From: an uncultured Oscillospiraceae bacterium
GTDB taxonomy: Bacteria; Bacillota; Clostridia; Oscillospirales; Ruminococcaceae
Reading direction: 5' to 3'
DNA: 20,168 bases
Assembly: GCA_934481385.1 (NCBI GenBank)
Contig: CAKSPD010000020.1
Span: 1 to 20,168, forward strand
In this document: piece after piece, positions 16,901-20,168 of the stretch
How the letters are laid out: every line of letters starts with the position of its first letter
Position numbering within the stretch: position 1 is the first letter of the stretch
The notes under the pieces: generated by a model
Told to the model about the DNA's origin: nothing
What the model saw: the letters and a program-made list of their open reading frames with translations, nothing else
The model's database searches: none
Translations under genes and position numbers: made by a program

Positions 16901-17032
16901 TCCGCCAACCATAAGAACCGTGAAAAACGTGAAAAACTGGATTAATGTCAGAAAAATCATAGGCAAAAATATCTTTACATAAAACGGTTTGCTTTTTGAT
17001 TTCCTTGACAATTTTTTTGAAGTATATTTCAT
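13946..17032 (-). CDS. membrane-bound Cache-PAS-GGDEF-EAL cyclic-di-GMP enzyme
   Basis: 1028-residue sensor enzyme predicted to control cyclic-di-GMP. TM1 is at about 18-43. A large extracellular region (about 44-375), Cache-like in layout, is followed by TM2 (about 379-402), then a HAMP-like linker beginning ITKPVARM (Pro409) and a PAS-like domain at about 470-585. The GGDEF domain spans about 600-760 with active-site SGDEF (673-677). The RxxD inhibitory site is absent: DYGG occupies that position. The EAL domain (about 770-1015) keeps EAL (803-805, as EALMRP), FINSLSN, EVLES, DDFGSGY (D920, D921), KIDRS, AEGVET and QGYYFTRP, so the phosphodiesterase looks intact. The start at 17032 is preceded by GGTGAGG. 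It lies 18 nt downstream of the solute-binding lipoprotein gene in one operon, which suggests a joint sensing role. Net synthase or phosphodiesterase activity cannot be told from sequence. Confidence 0.93.
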   Translation of the reverse strand: MKYTSKKLSRKSKSKPFYVKIFLPMIFLTLIQFFTFFTVLMVGGEFSYIKKYAYNMLVEKTENRKNYVENVLLQKTALVDETSSEINDITDNILKENNLTIDDLTKNKDLSKQILSESADALIYLLRRNMVNDAFIILDTGELYSQDDSVLKAGLYFRDLDISENDINNNDDLLMEMGNSEIAHNLGIALDYEWSLHLNIPKGNESSFDFYLDTIKNAQNSENFQAYKYGYWTQFSKISDSAQPSMKYTVPLTLDDGTVYGVLGIGLMEKLIIKNIPSNDFLNDAACYIIGFDKENNGEYSIVMHSGAAFGRLVDDNTVISKKNKIQSDIYNFNPQSEIESVGNIQEMNIYTSSSPYKNQKWALIAVAEKSKVLNIYTTLMKLFSISSVISMVFSTLCAVIINRSITKPVARMIGTLSERTIKSGFSKKISKIICFESSGIDEVDELGKAIENLQINVIEQSSRVSRIISMVNMGIGIFMYNDIENNVFVSESLIKLFKISGVTAEDKIVSFDDFREFVKTVDKKDEVCSNEIFSHSYDTSGGENISIEILFTNSENKTARWFKFNLMRDKSNVIGLVQDITKIVIEKKKIEYERDYDITTGLLSRRAYYNKIDEMFANPRALKVSAFIMWDLDNLKYVNDTYGHDFGDDYIKTAANIFKTFRDYGGVVARMSGDEFNVFLSGFDSKEEIREVISKVRRHLNESYCLLSDGTHYKIRASGGISWYPDDSPSYELLIKYADFAMYTIKHSTKGAIAEFDISLYSKDSILITGIEEMNRIIDEESIKYTFQSIVSAKTGEIYGYEALMRPQSNVFKSPLEFIRIARTGAKLYEIERLTWLLSLRNYREQLNKGNILPDKKIFINSLSNCIMKNDDIAVLESENSQYLKNIVLEVLESDNVNDEYIQKKQKIIGKWGAKVALDDFGSGYNSEYALITINPNIIKIDRSIISGCDRDISRTSIISNLVQIAKTKNIMVLAEGVETYNEMKTVIECGVDLLQGYYFTRPLFEPLPIDEKIVNEIRTLNKKTGN

Positions 17033-17050
17033 TTATTATACCTCACCGAC

Positions 17051-18523
17051 TTATTTTTCATTCATAGTTTGTTTCAGGGTTTCGCTGAAATTTTCAAACC
17101 AGTTTTCAAAATACTCATCGTTGGTATATTCTTCAAGGACTTTGTCACGCTTTTCACCGTTTTTAATTCTCTTAGAAATTTCCTTATAATCTTCAGTAGC
17201 AACATTCTGAATTGAATCAGAAAGAATATCTCTTGTTTCCGCTGATTTTTCAAAAGGCATACTTGTATAAAGTGTACATGAATTTATTTCATCAATCGCA
17301 ATTTTAATAGCGTTCATTGTTGTGTCATTAACGGATTTTTCTGAATCTGAATTTATTTCAGAAATTTTTTCAAAATTATTTGCCTCTTTTTTAACAGGAA
17401 GATAACCGGAATTTATTGAAAATTCTATATTTCTTTCAGAATCCGTAAACCATTTCAAAAAAACAGAACTTGCATATTCAAGTTTTTCATCAGACTTAAT
17501 AACCGACATTCCTGCACCCTGCTGAACTATGTAAGGGTCACAGCCTTTAAACTGAGGAGCAGGAAGAACTACATTTTCAATAGGATATGAATAATCATCA
17601 TTAACAGTAACTTCTTTCGGATAATATGAAGCTCCTGTTGTTGAACATACAATAGCTATAATTGAACCAATTTTAACATCATCACTTCTGTAACGGCTTT
17701 CAGATGCATAATAACCCTTTATATACGGAATATAGTAGTTATCCCAAAGTTTTTTCACAACATCTTTATTTAAATTCAGATAAGTCCGATTATTTTCATC
17801 TTTCAGGAAAAATTCTCCTCCGAGCTGTTTAGCACCGATAGACATATAATTTGCCATAGAATCTCTGCCATAGAAAGCTTTTCCGTCATTTTCAATATCA
17901 GGAGTCAGAGCATCAGTATAGTTATAGTATTTTTCCGCAGTTTCAGCAACTCCCTCAATGGTTTTAAGGTCATCAAATGTAGCACCTGTTGCATCAGCAA
18001 ATTTCTGCCAGTCTGTAAGATTAAGCATCATAATTTCGGTACTTTTAGCTGTCGGAAAAATTTTTATTGAATTATCGCCTGAAAATTTTCCTTCACTGAT
18101 ATATTCATCTACATATTCATTTATTTCATCTTCAGTAAAATACTTGCTTAAATCTGCAAGCATACCAAGATTATCAATAACAAAGGCTGTTTCGGAATAA
18201 GTTTCAAATATATTAGGAAGTTCATCAGCACCGGGTTCTTTTTTAGCAGAAGAAATAATGCTTTTTGAAAGCTCTGAAATACTGTTTTTTGTACTTGCTT
18301 CAACAATAATTCCTTTTTCAAGTCCGACAGTATTATTGAATTCATCTACCATAGCATCAAAGCTTGTCTGCTGTACACCATTATAATAGTGCCATATTGT
18401 AATAGTTACAGGGTCATCTTTATTAAGAAACTTATCAAGATTCTGATTTTTTTCACAGCCGGAAAGAGATGACAAGGACAGAATCAATGTAAGCACAGCA
18501 CTGAAAATTTTACATTTTTTCAT
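17051..18523 (-). CDS. extracellular solute-binding lipoprotein (sugar ABC type), no permeases nearby
   Basis: Family 1-type binding protein anchored outside the membrane. The start at 18523 is preferred (490 residues). The frame extends to a GTG at 18538, but AGGAG abuts that codon, whereas it stands 14 nt before the ATG. The lipoprotein signal has a basic MKKCK start, a hydrophobic stretch, and lipobox LSGC with Cys23 as the lipidated residue. The mature part begins with the typical TITIWHYYNGVQQTSFDAMVDEFN pattern. Near residues 335-350 are the PYIVQQGAGMSVIKS and later FLKWFTDSERN segments common in sugar-binding proteins. No ABC permease or ATPase is adjacent. Instead the next gene, 18 nt on, is a GGDEF-EAL sensor enzyme, so ligand presentation to that sensor is more likely than transport. 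Ligand unknown. Confidence 0.92.
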   Translation of the reverse strand: MKKCKIFSAVLTLILSLSSLSGCEKNQNLDKFLNKDDPVTITIWHYYNGVQQTSFDAMVDEFNNTVGLEKGIIVEASTKNSISELSKSIISSAKKEPGADELPNIFETYSETAFVIDNLGMLADLSKYFTEDEINEYVDEYISEGKFSGDNSIKIFPTAKSTEIMMLNLTDWQKFADATGATFDDLKTIEGVAETAEKYYNYTDALTPDIENDGKAFYGRDSMANYMSIGAKQLGGEFFLKDENNRTYLNLNKDVVKKLWDNYYIPYIKGYYASESRYRSDDVKIGSIIAIVCSTTGASYYPKEVTVNDDYSYPIENVVLPAPQFKGCDPYIVQQGAGMSVIKSDEKLEYASSVFLKWFTDSERNIEFSINSGYLPVKKEANNFEKISEINSDSEKSVNDTTMNAIKIAIDEINSCTLYTSMPFEKSAETRDILSDSIQNVATEDYKEISKRIKNGEKRDKVLEEYTNDEYFENWFENFSETLKQTMNEK

Positions 18524-18579
18524 AATATATATGTTCACTCCTGTTTAATATTTGTGAGGTAATAAACCAGCTTATATCA

Positions 18580-18608
18580 ATTATATCCTATTTTCAGGAT
18601 TTTTTCAA
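18580..18608 (-). promoter_or_regulatory. promoter of the lipoprotein/GGDEF-EAL operon with inverted repeat in spacer
   Basis: On the minus strand a -35 TTGAAA (18608-18603) and a -10 TATAAT (18585-18580) have a 17-bp spacer. Between and touching them, ATCCT (18585-18589) and AGGAT (18596-18600) form a 5-bp inverted repeat, placed where a repressor could block polymerase. The leader is about 50 nt. Confidence 0.85.
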
Positions 18609-18636
18609 GTAAATTCTGTAAATATTATTATTATAA

Positions 18637-19419
18637 TTACAAAATCTCTGCACAATGATTCAAAGGGCCGTTTCCTTTTCCGAGATTCAAACCTGTTTTC
18701 ATAGCATTTTCAAGATAGCGTTTTGAATTGCGTACAGATTTTTCAAGAGAAAACCCGTCAGCAAGATTGCATGCAATTGCAGATGACAATGTACAGCCTG
18801 TACCATGTGTATTTTCAGTGTCAACAGCATTTCCATGTATCATAATAAAATCATTGCCATATATAAGAAGGTCATCAGCTTTTGAACTGCCATGTCCCCC
18901 TTTGAGAAGTACATTTGTACCTGTTTTCTGATGTATAGCAAATCCGGCATTTATAAAATCTTCATGAGATTTTATTTTAATTCCCGAAAGTTCCTCTGCT
19001 TCGGGAATATTTGGTGTTATAAGAGTTGCAAGCGGAAAAAGTTTACTTTTAAGAACTTCTTTTGCCTCATCTGAAATAAGTGAACAACCGCTTGTTGAAA
19101 TCATAACAGGGTCAACAACAATATTTTCAGCTTTATAAAATTCAAGTTTTTCAGCAACGGCAATTATATTTTCTGCACTGGAAAGCATACCGATTTTTAC
19201 TGCATCAGGACGAATATCAGAAAAAACACAGTCAATCTGTTTTGCAGTAAAATCAGCCGGAGTATCGATTATTCCATAAACTCCCGTAGTATTTTGTGCC
19301 GTCAGAGATGTAATAACGCTCATAGCATACATTCTGTGTGCAGTAATTGTTTTTATATCAGCCTGAATACCTGCTCCGCCACTGCAATCAGAACCGGCTA
19401 TTGTAAGTATCTTTTTCAT
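18637..19419 (-). CDS. thiD: hydroxymethylpyrimidine/phosphomethylpyrimidine kinase
   Basis: Phosphorylates HMP to HMP-P and HMP-PP, the pyrimidine half of thiamine. The start at 19419 is chosen because TGGAGA (19431-19426) lies 6 nt upstream; an in-frame TTG at 19425 overlaps the thiE stop. This gives 260 residues, the usual length. The substrate loop GSDCSGGAGIQAD is at 9-21, followed by KIGML, VVDPVMISTSG and TPNIPEAEEL. VLLKGGHG and the anion-hole HGTGCTLSSA (205-214) with the catalytic Cys209 mark the ribokinase-like fold. It begins 2 nt after the thiE stop, so the pair is coupled. No clear terminator follows before the next promoter, so some read-through into the lipoprotein operon is possible. 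Confidence 0.95.
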   Translation of the reverse strand: MKKILTIAGSDCSGGAGIQADIKTITAHRMYAMSVITSLTAQNTTGVYGIIDTPADFTAKQIDCVFSDIRPDAVKIGMLSSAENIIAVAEKLEFYKAENIVVDPVMISTSGCSLISDEAKEVLKSKLFPLATLITPNIPEAEELSGIKIKSHEDFINAGFAIHQKTGTNVLLKGGHGSSKADDLLIYGNDFIMIHGNAVDTENTHGTGCTLSSAIACNLADGFSLEKSVRNSKRYLENAMKTGLNLGKGNGPLNHCAEIL

Positions 19420-19421
19420 AA

Positions 19422-20063
19422 TCAATCTCCAATAATATCAACAACTGTTTCTTTAAGAATTTCTGCCGATTTTCTGATATCATCAGATTTGAAAATTCCC
19501 GAAACAACAGCAATTCCGCTTATTCCGCTTCCGGAAAGGTTTCTGGCATTTTCAGCATTTATTCCGCCTATCGCAACAACCGGAATATTAACAGAACTGC
19601 ATATTCTGCAAAGATTTTCATAACTCAAAGGAACTGTATCAGATTTTGTTGAAGTAGCAAAAACTGCTCCCGAACCAACGTAATCTGCACCTTCCTGCTG
19701 TGCTTTTAAAGCCTGTTCAACAGTTCGTGCAGTAGCACCGATAATCTTATTTTCTCCCAGAATATTTCTTGCCTGTTTTATACTCATATCATTCTGCCCA
19801 AGGTGAACGCCGTCCGCACCGCTTTTTAAAGCAATTTCAACATTGTCATCAATAACAAACGGAATTTTATATTTATTACAAATTTTGCGGATTTCAATTG
19901 CTTCGTTAAGAAAATCAGAATAATTCAGATTTTTTTCCCTCAACTGAATAAAAGTTGCTCCCCCGATAATTGCCTCCTCAACCTGACTTGAAAGCATTTT
20001 TCCGTTAAGCCATGTACGGTCAGTTACGGCATATAAAAGCATATCTTTTGCTGATATTTTCAA
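19422..20063 (-). CDS. thiE: thiamine-phosphate synthase, TTG start
   Basis: Joins HMP-PP with thiazole phosphate to give thiamine phosphate. Its 213 residues match the family. QLREK is at 40-44, DDN at 72-74 and VHLGQND at 86-92. GADYVGSGAVFATSTKSD (125-142) carries the pyrophosphate-binding glycines, and AIGGI (164-168) with VVSGI closes the TIM-barrel phosphate site. The start codon is TTG at 20063, supported by AAGGAGGG (20077-20070) at 6 nt spacing; the first in-frame ATG (20042) would cut into the conserved LYAVTDR region and has no ribosome site. It is followed directly by thiD. No TPP riboswitch or clean promoter fits in the 27 nt between its start and the upstream terminator. Confidence 0.95.
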   Translation of the reverse strand: MKISAKDMLLYAVTDRTWLNGKMLSSQVEEAIIGGATFIQLREKNLNYSDFLNEAIEIRKICNKYKIPFVIDDNVEIALKSGADGVHLGQNDMSIKQARNILGENKIIGATARTVEQALKAQQEGADYVGSGAVFATSTKSDTVPLSYENLCRICSSVNIPVVAIGGINAENARNLSGSGISGIAVVSGIFKSDDIRKSAEILKETVVDIIGD

Positions 20064-20093
20064 AATAATCCCTCCTTAAATCATATAAACAAA

Positions 20094-20121
20094 AAGCTCT
20101 CTTTCAAAGAAAAGAGAGCTT
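20094..20121 (-). terminator. terminator of the gene entering from the right, just upstream of thiE
   Basis: An 11-bp perfect stem (AAGCTCTCTTT, 20094-20104, with AAAGAGAGCTT, 20111-20121) has a 6-nt loop. On the minus strand it is followed by TTTGTTTA. It lies 26 nt after the partial gene's stop. Confidence 0.82.
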
Positions 20122-20147
20122 AAATAACATTAAGTACCGGCATAGAA

Positions 20148-20168
20148 TTATTTTTCCAGACCGTCGCC
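20148..20168 (-). CDS. C-terminal end of a probable dockerin protein (partial)
   Basis: Only six codons and a stop are visible, reading GDGLEK on the minus strand. The tail matches the SDSLEK end of the dockerin protein at 8888-9847, and identity continues through the stop codon (GAAAAATAATTCT is shared). It is followed by a terminator at 20094-20121. The dockerin assignment rests only on this short similarity, but a gene ending here is well supported by the terminator placement. Confidence 0.55.
   Translation of the reverse strand, partial: GDGLEK

Noticed and set aside
18524..18538. GTG at 18538 as the lipoprotein start
   Set aside because: The AGGAG directly abuts the GTG, so it cannot serve it; the ATG at 18523 gives a cleaner lipoprotein signal.
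20080..20107. TTGAAA, 16 bp, TATGAT promoter candidate for thiE on the minus strand
   Set aside because: The implied transcription start (about 20073) falls inside the Shine-Dalgarno (20077-20070), which would remove it.
20064..20147. TPP riboswitch upstream of thiE
   Set aside because: I looked for the conserved CTGAGA and the CTGATCTGGATAATGCCAGCG-type blocks on the minus strand and saw neither; the space is taken by a simple terminator hairpin.
1..20168. Mobile elements, prophage genes, CRISPR arrays
   Set aside because: No transposase, integrase, terminal inverted repeats or regularly spaced repeats were seen; all large frames are assigned to resident genes.

Overview
The window is AT-rich chromosomal DNA from a Gram-positive Firmicute. 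It most resembles a cellulosome-producing, Ruminococcus-like member of the Oscillospiraceae. The evidence is consensus Shine-Dalgarno sites before nearly every gene, TTGACA/TATAAT-type promoters with 17-bp spacers, hairpin-plus-T terminators, a secreted protein ending in a type I dockerin, and the last residues of what looks like a second one at the right edge. No insertion sequence, phage gene or CRISPR array is visible. The genus is an inference.

Layout: 1-1764 (+) holds the 3' part of a DEAD-box RNA helicase with a C-terminal RNA-binding domain, then a 43-residue one-helix membrane protein, ending at a bidirectional terminator. 1763-2275 (-) is an unrecognised 170-residue protein with its own promoter. 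2544-8566 (-) is the glutamate synthase operon gltB-gltD, with a clear promoter and an inverted repeat just downstream of it. 8888-10521 (-) is mtnN (MTA/SAH nucleosidase), whose stop overlaps the start of a secreted dockerin protein. 10584-12645 (-) is pncA-pncB (nicotinamide to nicotinate to NaMN). 12724-13302 (-) is a stand-alone PduL-type phosphotransacylase. 13488-13869 carries divergent tRNA-Lys(UUU) (-) and tRNA-Arg(ACG) (+). 13946-18523 (-) is a two-gene operon of a solute-binding lipoprotein and a membrane-bound GGDEF-EAL protein. 18637-20063 (-) is thiE-thiD. 20148-20168 (-) is the C-terminal tail of a further probable dockerin protein.

Most genes are housekeeping: nitrogen assimilation (gltBD), NAD salvage (pncAB), thiamine salvage/synthesis (thiED) and SAM by-product recycling (mtnN). 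The most unusual unit is the lipoprotein plus GGDEF-EAL pair. A sugar-type binding protein sits without transporter permeases directly upstream of a cyclic-di-GMP enzyme with a large extracellular sensor region, which suggests a ligand-sensing pathway rather than uptake. A second oddity is that pncA and thiE each begin within about 30 nt of the preceding gene's terminator, leaving little room for their own promoters.
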